From contig NZ_SJPV01000017.1 in assembly GCF_007860135.1 (NCBI RefSeq), positions 58,425 through 122,424 on the forward strand: a stretch of 64,000 nt of DNA. The letters are read 5' to 3'. The notes beneath the pieces are model-generated. The model was not told the origin of the DNA. It did not search any database and saw only the letters and a list, made by a program, of their open reading frames with translations. The stretch is from Novipirellula artificiosorum. Its GTDB lineage: Bacteria; Planctomycetota; Planctomycetia; Pirellulales; Pirellulaceae. This document shows positions 43,271 to 52,239 of the stretch, piece after piece (the first letter of the stretch is position 1; each line of letters begins with the position of its first letter). Made by a program: the position numbers and the translations under genes.

Positions 43271-44425
43271 ATGTCAACCGTGTCCCCATTTGGATTGGAT
43301 CAAGGTCCAGTGATGATCACGAAAGCGACCCCATCAAATTGTCGATTCCGCGTTCTCGTGATTGGTGGGGGCATAGCAGGTTCCACCTGTGCACTGCGAT
43401 TAGCGCACCACGGTATTCACGTGGAATTGGTAGAACGTTTAGCGTTCCCTCGCAGCAAAGCGTGCGGTTGTTGCTTGGGTGCTGCAGGATTGCGGCTACT
43501 CGACCGACTTTCGCTCGCCGACGCGGTGCGTGATTTGGGGACGCCGACAAACCGATGGGTTGCTTCCTTGGGCACTCGACGCGTTGAAATTCCGATCCCA
43601 GCGGGACTGGCCATCTCGCGAGAAGCCCTCGACCCGCTGTTGCTCAATGCGGCCCAAAACGCGGGTGCAATCGTGATGACGGAAACGAGTGGAACGGTGC
43701 GACAAGTCGAATCAGACGGAGTGGACGTTGAGTTAAGGGGAAGGGCGAGTGTGTCGCAGCGGCGATTTGACATCGTTGTCGTCGCGGCAGGATTGTCGGC
43801 TGGTGGATTGAGCAAGGTTCTCCCCTGGTCCGAACAACCCCATGGCCCGTTTGGCGTATCCTGCACGATTGAGGATCCGACGTTACAACCCAATACGATC
43901 TACATGGCATGTGATGACGATGGTTATGTCGGAATGGTCCGGCTTGCTGATGGTCGTGTCGACGTTGCAGCCGCGCTTCGCAGCGGTTCTCAGGCAAACC
44001 TCTTAGGCAATCCGCTGATTCGAATGCAGCAAATTCTTTCACGCAGCTGTTTCGATCTGCCAACGTGGAAGGACCCGTCGGTCGTTTCCACCACGCCGCC
44101 ACTGCGGCGAACACGACAGTTCGGAAACGGCCCTGTGTTGGCGATCGGCGATGCAGCCGTCTATGTCGAGCCGTTTACCGGCGAAGGGATGACGTGGGCG
44201 CTGGCTGGTGGAATTGCGGCGGCCGATTTGATTTCCGTTTCTGGCGATTCGGCTTTAATCGGTCAAGCATGGCAGCGGCAGCTCACCAACCAGCTTCGCA
44301 CCAAACTACGACTCTGCCGCACGGTCACCACCGCCTGTCGTTCCCAAGCCGTCCGCCGAACCTTTGGCGAGTTGCTAACCCATTTCCCAAGTCTCGCACA
44401 ACCATTGGTCAATCGCTTGAGCTAA
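43271..44425 (+). CDS. FAD-dependent oxidoreductase/hydroxylase of the polyketide operon
   Basis: 384 residues. The N-terminal FAD motif is VLVIGGGIAGSTCALRLAHH, followed by VELVERLAFPRSKACGCCLG (geranylgeranyl-reductase-like, with the Cys pair). The second FAD-binding motif is VLAIGDAAVYVEPFTGEGMT. These define the p-hydroxybenzoate hydroxylase/geranylgeranyl reductase superfamily. In phenolic-lipid operons the corresponding protein hydroxylates the resorcinol ring, which can then oxidise to a quinone. It starts directly at the end of the methyltransferase gene and closes the operon. An internal start at MITKATPSN is possible. Confidence 0.87.
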   Translation: MSTVSPFGLDQGPVMITKATPSNCRFRVLVIGGGIAGSTCALRLAHHGIHVELVERLAFPRSKACGCCLGAAGLRLLDRLSLADAVRDLGTPTNRWVASLGTRRVEIPIPAGLAISREALDPLLLNAAQNAGAIVMTETSGTVRQVESDGVDVELRGRASVSQRRFDIVVVAAGLSAGGLSKVLPWSEQPHGPFGVSCTIEDPTLQPNTIYMACDDDGYVGMVRLADGRVDVAAALRSGSQANLLGNPLIRMQQILSRSCFDLPTWKDPSVVSTTPPLRRTRQFGNGPVLAIGDAAVYVEPFTGEGMTWALAGGIAAADLISVSGDSALIGQAWQRQLTNQLRTKLRLCRTVTTACRSQAVRRTFGELLTHFPSLAQPLVNRLS

Positions 44426-44536
44426 TTCAAAGACGAATCTTGATGGATTCTCCATTGCCTAATCTGCCGCGGAGCCTACAATGTTTGCAGGTGCATTATT
44501 TGTATCTCCAGAACAACCTTTTTCGACAGGCATGCG

Positions 44537-45040
44537 ATGGCGGGGACGATTTCAAGGACCGAGTTTCTGAGCGATTCGCAAGGGAAAACGTTTTCGGACG
44601 TGGTCAACGATCCCAAACAGCCTTTCGACGTGGTCCTCCATTTCTTTAGTGACGCGGATCGACAGCGACGAATGGAGGAAGCGGAATTGCATCACGACCG
44701 TGCACCTTTGGCAGGTGTGGTTCGTGAATTGGAAGCCCAACCAGAGATTAATCAGTTTCTCGGGCGAGCAGAAACACGTCGCAACAATCGCTTTCGCCAA
44801 GCCGTTGGTGTGTTGGTGCGGATCGTCATGGAGAGCCGAGGTTGGCAGAAGACTGGTCGAAAAGGATCACTCGGCGTACGTGCCCCACGATCGTCGAAAG
44901 TGGTGTCTCACAATTCGGGCGGCCTTTCGCTTTGGTTTGTTCGAGCTGAACGATATGAGCTGAACGCCGGGATGCCGTATCGATCGGTTCGAGAGCGATG
45001 TGCAGAAATTGGTTCCCGCAAACGGAGTCAAAACGCGTGA
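44537..45040 (+). CDS. Hypothetical protein
   Basis: 167 residues beginning MAGTISRTEFLSDSQGKTFS. It looks like real coding sequence: charged helices (DADRQRRMEEAELHHDRAPL, VVRELEAQPEINQFLGRAET) then a basic middle and a C-terminus GLSLWFVRAERYELNAGMPY. No membrane helix, signal or known domain was recognised. It sits alone between the polyketide operon and the flotillin gene. Similar short proteins seem to be phylum-specific, but this is only an impression. Confidence 0.5.
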   Translation: MAGTISRTEFLSDSQGKTFSDVVNDPKQPFDVVLHFFSDADRQRRMEEAELHHDRAPLAGVVRELEAQPEINQFLGRAETRRNNRFRQAVGVLVRIVMESRGWQKTGRKGSLGVRAPRSSKVVSHNSGGLSLWFVRAERYELNAGMPYRSVRERCAEIGSRKRSQNA

Positions 45041-45258
45041 CAAGGCGGTTACAAGAAACCGGCTCGTTCATTCGATAACAGGCTATCACGACTTGTTTCA
45101 GAAAGTTCTCGCAGCATGCTGTCACATGATGCGATCAAGAACAAAATGTTGTCAGACTCAAAAGCTGACTTTGCTTTGTACTCCGCTCAAGCTTGGGCGA
45201 ATGAAGGCTGCATCGAGAGCATTGGTTCTCTCGGTGAGCCAATAGGCTTCCGCCATGA

Positions 45259-46314
45259 TTGAAGGCAGTTGCAATGGATAGGATGTCAAGCATTTGGCTG
45301 CTAACCGCGCCACAATTCCTGATTGGCTTCGCGATCATCGCATTCCTCATTGGCCTGCTACTGGCCGCGATGTTTGCGAAGTGGGGATCGTATTGGTTTC
45401 AGGCATACATGTCTGGGGCGGATGTCTCAATGAAGAGCCTGATTGTGATGAGTCTTCTGGGTATCAATCAGCGGATGATTGTCACCGCAAAAGTGATGGT
45501 GCGTCAGGCGGGCTTACCGATTGATCGCGAAAGCGGAATGAGTACCGATCGGTTGCAGGCCCACGTACTCGCAGGCGGCGATTGCATGAACGTCGTCAAA
45601 GCCATCATTGCAGCGCACCGTGCTGGTATTGATCTCGATTTTGATCGAGCTGCGGCCATCGACCTTGCAGGCCGTGATGTCCTGCACGCCGTTCAAACCA
45701 GCGTCTCTCCGCAAGTGATCCATTGTCCCGACAAGGACGGTCATGGCAGGAAAATGCTCAGCGCCGTCGCGAAGGACGGTATTGAACTGCTTGTGGGAGC
45801 GCGCGTGACGGTCCGAACGAACTTGAAGCAATTGATCGGAGGTGCGACCGAAGAAACCATCATTGCACGGGTTGGCCAAGGAATCATCACCGCGATCGGA
45901 TCGGCCCGGACACATAGGGAGGTGCTTGAGATGCCCTCGCAAATAACAAAAAACGCGATGGCTCATGGGTTGGATGCAAACACCGCCTTTGCCATCGTGT
46001 CCATCGACATTGCCGACATCGATGTCGGAGAAAACATCGGAGCGAGGCTTCAGTCCGACCAAGCGAATGCTGACATCCGGATTGCAAGGGCGAATGCTGA
46101 GGTTCGTCGCGCCGAGGCTGTCGCAAAAGAGCAGCAGATGAAAGCCAAGGTCTCGGAAAGCCAGGCACAGCTTGTGATGGCAGAGGTCGATGTGCAAGCA
46201 TCGCTTGCGGATGCATTCCGTGCCGGACAGTTACGCAAGCTGCGTGCGCGACCAGGACAGCACAGTCACAAGAATCCTGAACTGAGGATACATGATGGAC
46301 GCACCGTTGGTTAA
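45259..46314 (+). CDS. floA: Flotillin-like protein FloA
   Basis: 351 residues (start at 45259; MDRMSSIWLLTAPQFLIGF at residue 6 is also possible). A hydrophobic hairpin-like segment (FAIIAFLIGLLLAAMFA) anchors the N-terminus. The SPFH-type domain follows with the FloA hallmarks SLLGINQRMIVTAKVMVRQA, VKAIIAAHRAGIDLDFDRAA, GIELLVGARVTVRTNLKQLI and IVSIDIADIDVGENIGARLQ. The C-terminus is Ala/Glu/Lys-rich coiled coil (ADIRIARANAEVRRAEAVAK). FloA proteins form membrane scaffolds in functional microdomains. The last ~20 residues overlap the start of the next gene by 23 bp. No NfeD gene is adjacent. Confidence 0.92.
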   Translation: MKAVAMDRMSSIWLLTAPQFLIGFAIIAFLIGLLLAAMFAKWGSYWFQAYMSGADVSMKSLIVMSLLGINQRMIVTAKVMVRQAGLPIDRESGMSTDRLQAHVLAGGDCMNVVKAIIAAHRAGIDLDFDRAAAIDLAGRDVLHAVQTSVSPQVIHCPDKDGHGRKMLSAVAKDGIELLVGARVTVRTNLKQLIGGATEETIIARVGQGIITAIGSARTHREVLEMPSQITKNAMAHGLDANTAFAIVSIDIADIDVGENIGARLQSDQANADIRIARANAEVRRAEAVAKEQQMKAKVSESQAQLVMAEVDVQASLADAFRAGQLRKLRARPGQHSHKNPELRIHDGRTVG

Positions 46315-46711
46315 CACTCCTCATTACGTTTTGCTCGACGGAAAACATCGCATTGGCCCACCGTTGGTGTCACCCCGCAGCGGCCAGGAATGTGTTGCGA
46401 TTTATGGATTTTCGGACAAACATCCCTATGACGCCTTCTGCAGCCAATCTGAATTAGCGCTCACGCCTTATCCACTGGTGAAAGGCTATTTGCGAAATCA
46501 GCTTGAGGTCGCACGCAATGCGATCTTGCTCATTGTTGTCGATGCGGCGGGCCCGAATGCGTTGCAACTGAACGCGGCGACGATGCAGTCCGTTTTGGAA
46601 TCGCAGGTCAATCAATCGAAGCATGTAGCCGTCTCGTTCCGGCTGACTCGAGATGAGCAGTCAAAAGCCTATCATCTGGAAGAGTCCTTGCCGGACCTCG
46701 TCTCCCCTTAA
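46292..46711 (+). CDS. Hypothetical protein overlapping floA
   Basis: 139 residues starting MMDAPLVNTPHYVLLDGKHR and overlapping the end of floA by 23 bases, which implies co-expression. Features include GQECVAIYGFSDKHPYDAFC, NQLEVARNAILLIVVDAAGP and a C-terminal HVAVSFRLTRDEQSKAYHLE. The alternation of strands and helices suggests a small alpha/beta domain without signal or membrane segment. Family not recognised. The context suggests a partner of the flotillin scaffold or of the BON protein downstream. Confidence 0.6.
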   Translation: MMDAPLVNTPHYVLLDGKHRIGPPLVSPRSGQECVAIYGFSDKHPYDAFCSQSELALTPYPLVKGYLRNQLEVARNAILLIVVDAAGPNALQLNAATMQSVLESQVNQSKHVAVSFRLTRDEQSKAYHLEESLPDLVSP

Positions 46712-46723
46712 CTGGATTAGATC

Positions 46724-46969
46724 ATGACACTTGGAAACAAAGTTCCTGACAAGACGTTAGAAAAAAACGTGCTTCGTATGATCGTACGAAAATGTGCCGG
46801 TTCGACTCGAATTGGTGCGACTGTTCGCGATGGTGATGCTACGGTCACAGGAACCATCAAGCAAGAACACGAGCGCAGGCCGATCATTCGCTGTGTCAAC
46901 GGCGTACAGGGAATCCGGCGGGTAATTGATCAATTGCAGGTAGAGGTTAGGAAACCCAATACCTACTAG
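46724..46969 (+). CDS. BON-domain protein
   Basis: 81 residues with a single BON domain: VPDKTLEKNVLRMIVRKCAG, the conserved glycine strand TRIGATVRDGDATVTGTIKQ, and VNGVQGIRRVIDQLQVEV (the family's G-V..V.N.L.V ending). BON domains bind phospholipids or glycans and occur in envelope-stress proteins. Here there is no signal peptide, so it may act at the inner face of the membrane with FloA. Genes before it are spaced by only 12 bp, suggesting one transcript. Confidence 0.8.
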   Translation: MTLGNKVPDKTLEKNVLRMIVRKCAGSTRIGATVRDGDATVTGTIKQEHERRPIIRCVNGVQGIRRVIDQLQVEVRKPNTY

Positions 46970-47108
46970 TCCAGGAAGCGGGAGGTGTCGATTTTGCTTG
47001 CCCGCTAAGGGGTCTTGAAATTCGCGAACCATTGCTGCGGCTTACGCCCGAGTCGTCGCCATCGCGTCGCTCATTCGAATGGTCGGGCAACCTTTTGGAG
47101 GACCGCCG

Positions 47109-48179
47109 ATGAATTCGCAATTGACCAAAAAGCGATTGCTCAGCCCTGCTGATATCAAACCGACAAACGATGTTTTCGAAGTGATCGGTGTTTTCAATCC
47201 GGGCGTAATTTACATCGATGACGATGTGTTGATGCTCGCACGAATTGCAGAGCGACCTCTTGAGGATCGACGCGGATTCACCGGATTGCCGCGATGGACC
47301 AGCGGTGGCGATTCTACCGTCGATTGGGTTGCCAACGCCGAATTGCAATCGATTGATTCTCGTGTCGTGAAAACCAAGGTCGATGGATGCTTGCGTTTAA
47401 CCTCGGTCTCATACTTGCAAGTGTTTCGCAGAAAGCGTGGAAGCGCTGATCCATGGTCACTCGGTTCACGTTTTCTACCGAATTCGCCACTCGAGTCGTT
47501 TGGTATCGAAGATGCTCGGATCACACAAATTGATCAAACGTACTGGATAACCTATGTTGCGGTGTCGCCAACCGGTGTCGCGACGGTGCTCGCGTCGAGT
47601 GACGACATGCTGACCCTTGAGCGACATGGGATCATTTTTCCTCCCGAAAATAAGGACGTTGTCCTTTTTCCAAGCAAGATCAATGGACAGTACTACGCCC
47701 TGCACCGGCCAAATCCGAGTTCGCGATTCAGCCCGCCGCAAATCTGGCTTGCCCGATCCGACGACTTGATTCATTGGGGTGACCACGCGCCGTTGGTCGC
47801 GGGTTGCCATTGTTGGGAAGGCGATCGAATCGGTGCCGGTACGCCGCCAATTCTGATTGATGAAGGATGGTTGCTGGCATATCACGGTTGCAGCCGGCCC
47901 GCGAGCGAGACTGCTGCGGGCCAAGTAGGCGTGTATTCTGCGGGGTTGCTGCTATTGGACCGTGATGATCCCAGCCGTGTGCTGACCCGATCCTCTGCCC
48001 CCTTGTTGTTTCCAACAACGAGTTACGAAACCACCGGGTTTGTACCAGACGTCGTTTTTCCAACCGCAATGATCGATGCCGGCGAGAGCATCGATCTCTA
48101 TTACGGCGCAGCCGACACAAGCATTGCGTTTGTCACGATGAAAAAGCAAGCCCTCTTGGACTCGCTGCATTGGAACTAA
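47109..48179 (+). CDS. GH130-family glycoside phosphorylase/hydrolase, first of two
   Basis: 356 residues from the ATG at 47109; GGAGG seven bases upstream decides the start. The five-bladed propeller motifs of GH130 are present: VFNPGVIYIDDDVLMLARI, SFGIEDARITQIDQTYWITY (containing the conserved D), VLFPSKINGQYYALHRPNP, and the late GAGTPPILIDEGWLLAYHG with TGFVPDVVFPTAMID. GH130 enzymes cleave beta-mannosides, usually by phosphorolysis to mannose 1-phosphate. It lacks a signal peptide, so it acts in the cytoplasm. It is followed by a palindromic element, a GT4 glycosyltransferase and a second, longer GH130. Confidence 0.87.
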   Translation: MNSQLTKKRLLSPADIKPTNDVFEVIGVFNPGVIYIDDDVLMLARIAERPLEDRRGFTGLPRWTSGGDSTVDWVANAELQSIDSRVVKTKVDGCLRLTSVSYLQVFRRKRGSADPWSLGSRFLPNSPLESFGIEDARITQIDQTYWITYVAVSPTGVATVLASSDDMLTLERHGIIFPPENKDVVLFPSKINGQYYALHRPNPSSRFSPPQIWLARSDDLIHWGDHAPLVAGCHCWEGDRIGAGTPPILIDEGWLLAYHGCSRPASETAAGQVGVYSAGLLLLDRDDPSRVLTRSSAPLLFPTTSYETTGFVPDVVFPTAMIDAGESIDLYYGAADTSIAFVTMKKQALLDSLHWN

Positions 48180-48314
48180 GAATCTATCCGAAAAGGGGGC
48201 TGACCCTTTGTCGACCGACGTTTCGATTGCTCAAACACTCGTTGTTTTCCAATGGAGTTCGCTACCGATGCGCTCAGACCAAGAGAGGGTCAGACCCCTT
48301 TTCGAATAGGTTCT
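48180..48314. repeat. Inverted-repeat miniature element between GH130 and GT4 genes
   Basis: The left end GAATCTATCCGAAAAGGGGG and CTGACCCT pair with the right end AGGGTCAGACCCC and TTTTCGAATAGGTTC, leaving about 80 bp between the arms. Ends of this type (AAAGGGG..CTGACCCT) are common in dispersed miniature elements. It starts immediately after the stop of the first GH130 gene and ends about 30 bp before the GT4 start, so transcripts through it would fold into a large hairpin. Confidence 0.7.
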
Positions 48315-48343
48315 AACTCATTTCACATTCTGGAGGCCAGCAA

Positions 48344-50674
48344 ATGGCTATTGATGATTTCAAAAGAATTGCGTTTGTCGGCAACTACCTCCCTCGCAGG
48401 TGTGGCATCGCTACGTTTACCCATGACCTTCGTTGTGCTATCGCACAGGCGTCCGAGGCGGAATGCTTGGTGGTTCCTGTCGATGACCTTGATTGCGGCT
48501 ACGCCTACCGATCGGAAGTGCGATTTCAGATTGTTGAACAAGAGATCGAGTCTTATCGCCGGGCGGCGGATTTTTTGAACTTCAGCGACGTCGATGTCAT
48601 CTCGCTCCAGCACGAATTTGGAATCTACGGCGGGCCAGGCGGGAGTCACCTACTGGCGTTGTTGCGAGATGTCCGCATTCCGGTTGTATCAACGTTGCAT
48701 ACGGTGTTGTCGCAACCGAATTCGGTACAACGCGGTGTGATGGATCAATTGATTGAACTCTCTTCGCGTCTGGTCGTGATGACTCAGCGGAGTCGCGACA
48801 CACTTTGTGATACCTACGGAGTTTCGGCAGAGAAGGTCGATTTGATCGCGCATGGAATTCCCGACGGACCCGATATCGACCAAAAACAGTTGAAGGAACA
48901 GTTTGGCATCGCTGAAAAGCAAGTCGCACTCACGTTCGGGCTGCTTTCCCCCAACAAGGGAATCGAATACGTCTTACAAGCGATCCCGAAAGTTGCGAGG
49001 GAGTTTCCAGACTTCATCTACTTGGTACTCGGTGCGACCCATCCTAGCCTGGTGCGCAGTGAAGGTGAACGCTACCGCATCGGTCTCGAACGAATGGCGA
49101 AAGAGCTCAACATCGCTCGTCACGTTAGTTTTTATGACCGCTTTGTTGAACTCGACGAATTGACACAGTTTATCGGGGCGGCGGACCTCTATATCACGCC
49201 GTATTTGAATGTCGAACAAGCGGTGTCGGGCACCTTAGCCTACGCGTTCGGCTCTGGCCAAGCCGTCATCTCGACTCCCTACTGGCACGCTGAGGAATTG
49301 CTGGGAGACGGTCGAGGTGTGATCGTACCGTTTGCGGATTCCGGAGCCATCGCGAAGGAAATAATCGGTCTATTGAAGGACGAGCCGAGTCGGCTTCAGA
49401 TGCGAAGCGATGCTTACGAGATGGGCCGCAGCATGACTTGGGACCAGGTAGCGGAAATCTACCTACAGTCGTTTCGCGATGCCAGGAAGAGTCGAAGCAG
49501 CGAAGTCAAGCCGCATGCCGTCCGAACCCTTGAGGAAAAGCCTCTGGCGCTTCCCCATATGAACCTGGAGCATCTGATGCGGATGACCGACTCAACCGGA
49601 ATCATTCAGCACGCCGTCTACTCGATTCCCGACCACACCCACGGCTATTGCACGGACGACAATGCACGGGCACTGATCCTGACGGTACTGCTAGAGGAAT
49701 TGGGAAAGGACTCATTGGAGGTCGATGCACTCGCATCGAAGTACGCTTCGTTCTTGAACATGGCGTTCGATGCTGACTCAGGGCGTTTTCGTAACTTTAT
49801 GAGTTTTGATCGTCGATGGTTAGAAACCGATGGCTCCGATGACTCGCAAGCTCGTGCGTTGTGGGCACTGGGCACCTGCGTGGGCCGTTCCCGTCGGCGC
49901 GGGATTCAAGGTTGGGCAATGGAATTGTTTCACAAGGCGTTGCCCGCCTGCGAGCAAACCACTTCACCGCGTACCTGGGCACTCGCGTTGCTCGGGATCG
50001 ATGAGTATCTTCAACGACTGGGTGGCGACCGTACGGCAGAGCAAATGAGCATCCGGCTGATCGAAAAGCTGGTTGACTTGTACGACCGAACGGCGACCGA
50101 CGATTGGCCATGGTTCGAGGATGTCGCATCGTACAACAATGCGAAACTGTCACACGCATTGAACGTCAGCGGGCGCCGATTCGAGCACGCCAGAGCTGTT
50201 GAGATTGGCATGAGTTCTCTGCGTTGGCTATGCGAAAAGCAACTTTCGCCCGATGGTCGCTTTCGGCCAATCGGTTCGAACGGATTCAGCCGTGTCGGCG
50301 GAACCGCGGTCTACGACCAACAGCCCATTGAAGCTCACTCGATGGTGTCCGCCGCGGTCGACGCCTATGCAGTCAGCAAAGACCCATTTTGGTGCGAGCA
50401 AGCGCATTTGGCGTTTGACTGGTTTTTGGGACGAAATGATCTAGGAAAGCCGATCTATGACACTTCCAACGGAGGATGCTTCGATGGGCTGATGGAACAT
50501 CGGGTCAATGAAAACCAGGGAGCGGAATCGACGCTCGCATTCTTGCTTTCGCTTGCCGAGATGCAGCGACTGCAATCAACGCAAGTCACATCCGCAGCGC
50601 AGAATTCCAAAGCCTTCAGCAACCCATCGCATCGTCGTAAGGAAGCCGCAGCAGTCGGCCATCATGCAACTTAA
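48344..50674 (+). CDS. GT4 glycosyltransferase fused to an (alpha/alpha)-barrel domain
   Basis: 776 residues in two parts. Residues 1-~400 are a GT-B fold of family GT4: RIAFVGNYLPRRCGIATFTH, VDVISLQHEFGIYGGPGG, VALTFGLLSPNKGIEYVLQA and the donor-site stretch ADLYITPYLNVEQAVSGTLA. Residues ~415-740 form a helical toroid (IPDHTHGYCTDDNARALILT, GTAVYDQQPIEAHSMVSAAV) of the kind seen in glycoside-processing (alpha/alpha)6 barrels. No membrane segment is present. It overlaps the next GH130 gene by 11 bases. The set GH130, GT4, GH130 suggests synthesis and phosphorolytic turnover of a small mannoside or storage glycan; the product is unknown. Confidence 0.87.
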   Translation: MAIDDFKRIAFVGNYLPRRCGIATFTHDLRCAIAQASEAECLVVPVDDLDCGYAYRSEVRFQIVEQEIESYRRAADFLNFSDVDVISLQHEFGIYGGPGGSHLLALLRDVRIPVVSTLHTVLSQPNSVQRGVMDQLIELSSRLVVMTQRSRDTLCDTYGVSAEKVDLIAHGIPDGPDIDQKQLKEQFGIAEKQVALTFGLLSPNKGIEYVLQAIPKVAREFPDFIYLVLGATHPSLVRSEGERYRIGLERMAKELNIARHVSFYDRFVELDELTQFIGAADLYITPYLNVEQAVSGTLAYAFGSGQAVISTPYWHAEELLGDGRGVIVPFADSGAIAKEIIGLLKDEPSRLQMRSDAYEMGRSMTWDQVAEIYLQSFRDARKSRSSEVKPHAVRTLEEKPLALPHMNLEHLMRMTDSTGIIQHAVYSIPDHTHGYCTDDNARALILTVLLEELGKDSLEVDALASKYASFLNMAFDADSGRFRNFMSFDRRWLETDGSDDSQARALWALGTCVGRSRRRGIQGWAMELFHKALPACEQTTSPRTWALALLGIDEYLQRLGGDRTAEQMSIRLIEKLVDLYDRTATDDWPWFEDVASYNNAKLSHALNVSGRRFEHARAVEIGMSSLRWLCEKQLSPDGRFRPIGSNGFSRVGGTAVYDQQPIEAHSMVSAAVDAYAVSKDPFWCEQAHLAFDWFLGRNDLGKPIYDTSNGGCFDGLMEHRVNENQGAESTLAFLLSLAEMQRLQSTQVTSAAQNSKAFSNPSHRRKEAAAVGHHAT

Positions 50675-52139
50675 ACGAACCGGAATCGTCCTGTCACCGA
50701 ACAAGCGACGTGTCGTCCTACGTCCCTTTCAACCCGAAGGCGACGACCGCATCTTGCGACTGATTGGCCGCGTGTCGATGCTAACCGAAGCGGAAGTCAA
50801 CGCATTGCTTGATCAAGTCATGTCGGAATTCCATGGCAGACACAGACGTCCCAAGGACTTTTTTGAAGGACGGTTCCGGGCCATGCGGGGGCACTTGTTG
50901 ACCGACACGCCGTTGACTCCAAGTCGTCGTCTGTTGATGGGAGCCTATTTCACCCAAGAGTACGCACTCGAATCCGCTGCGTTGTTCAATCCCTCGCTCG
51001 TCCGTCACCCCGATCAATCTGGCCTTCCCGAACTCACAACGCAGTTTGTGCTCAGTGTGCGAGCTGTTGGTGAAGGGCACATTTCGTCGATTACATTCCG
51101 CACCGTTACCATTGATCAAGACCTTAAGATCGTCGTCGATGAACCCGCGAAATTCGTGACGACACCCGAGTTTGTCCCCGATTCAAGCTATGAAAAGTCG
51201 CTCTTTCGCCGAAAAATGATTGAACTTGAGCTTGGGGGCCCGTTCATCGACGAGGCTTTCTCGCGGCTCGACCATGACTTCACACTCGAACAACTAGAAC
51301 ACTCGTTGCAAACAATCCTTCGCGATCATCGCATGCACCACAACGAGCTTGCTCCGCTCGTTCAACAAGTGGTGATGCTTGCCAAATCCAATTATGAAAT
51401 CCAGTACACCCCCGATCAGGTTCTGTCCGAGCGACTGATTTTTCCCTTCGGGCCCACCGAAACGAACGGGATCGAGGACGCTCGCTTTGTCCAATTCCAG
51501 GACGACGATGGAAGTTTGCGTTACTACGCAACGTATAGCGCGTACGATGGCAAGATGGTGCTGCCACAGTTGCTTGAGACGAAAGATTTTCTTCGTTTCA
51601 AAATGCACACGCTCAACGGACCGGCGATTGAGAATAAAGGGATGGCGCTATTTCCTCGCAAAATCAACGGACATTACGCCATGCTTTCCCGCCAAGACGG
51701 CGAGCATCTTTTCTTAATGTACTCCGACATGCTTTACTTTTGGCACCACAAAGAGATCGTTCTCCGTCCAACCAATCCATGGGAGTTTGTTCAGATGGGC
51801 AATTGCGGCCCACCTATCGAAACCGATAAGGGGTGGTTGGTCCTGACGCATGGCGTCGGCCCCATGCGCAAGTACACGATTGGTGCCATCTTGCTCGATC
51901 TCGATGATCCGTCCCGGGTCATCGGTCGCTTGCAAGAGCCCTTGTTGACGCCAAATGAAAACGAGCGAGAAGGTTATGTGCCAAATGTGGTCTACAGTTG
52001 CGGAGCTGTCATTCACAATGGTCACCTGATTCTGCCCTACGCCATGTCCGACTACGCATCGAGTTTCGCAACCGTCGCAATCGATGAACTGCTTGATGCG
52101 CTGTTGTCGCAAAGCCGGTCGGCGTCAGCCATAAAGTGA
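50664..52139 (+). CDS. GH130-family glycoside phosphorylase/hydrolase, second (long form)
   Basis: 491 residues from the ATG at 50664, overlapping the GT4 stop. The N-terminal ~200 residues are an added helical region (LTEAEVNALLDQVMSEFHGR) followed by the GH130 propeller: AALFNPSLVRHPDQSG, NGIEDARFVQFQDDDGS, ALFPRKINGHYAMLSRQDGE, MGNCGPPIETDKGWLVLTHG and EGYVPNVVYSCGAVIHNGHL. Long GH130 members include beta-1,2-oligomannan phosphorylases, but linkage cannot be read by eye. The shared ORF style with the 356-residue copy at 47109 suggests they act on the same glycan at different chain lengths. Confidence 0.87.
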   Translation: MQLKRTGIVLSPNKRRVVLRPFQPEGDDRILRLIGRVSMLTEAEVNALLDQVMSEFHGRHRRPKDFFEGRFRAMRGHLLTDTPLTPSRRLLMGAYFTQEYALESAALFNPSLVRHPDQSGLPELTTQFVLSVRAVGEGHISSITFRTVTIDQDLKIVVDEPAKFVTTPEFVPDSSYEKSLFRRKMIELELGGPFIDEAFSRLDHDFTLEQLEHSLQTILRDHRMHHNELAPLVQQVVMLAKSNYEIQYTPDQVLSERLIFPFGPTETNGIEDARFVQFQDDDGSLRYYATYSAYDGKMVLPQLLETKDFLRFKMHTLNGPAIENKGMALFPRKINGHYAMLSRQDGEHLFLMYSDMLYFWHHKEIVLRPTNPWEFVQMGNCGPPIETDKGWLVLTHGVGPMRKYTIGAILLDLDDPSRVIGRLQEPLLTPNENEREGYVPNVVYSCGAVIHNGHLILPYAMSDYASSFATVAIDELLDALLSQSRSASAIK

Positions 52140-52239
52140 AAGACGATCGCAAGTTGGCAGTCAGAAGGCTCGTTCGATACCTTGAGCCCACTCGCGAACC
52201 GTTGGGCTGGCCGTTTGTCGGCTGCTAGCCCGGATGATT

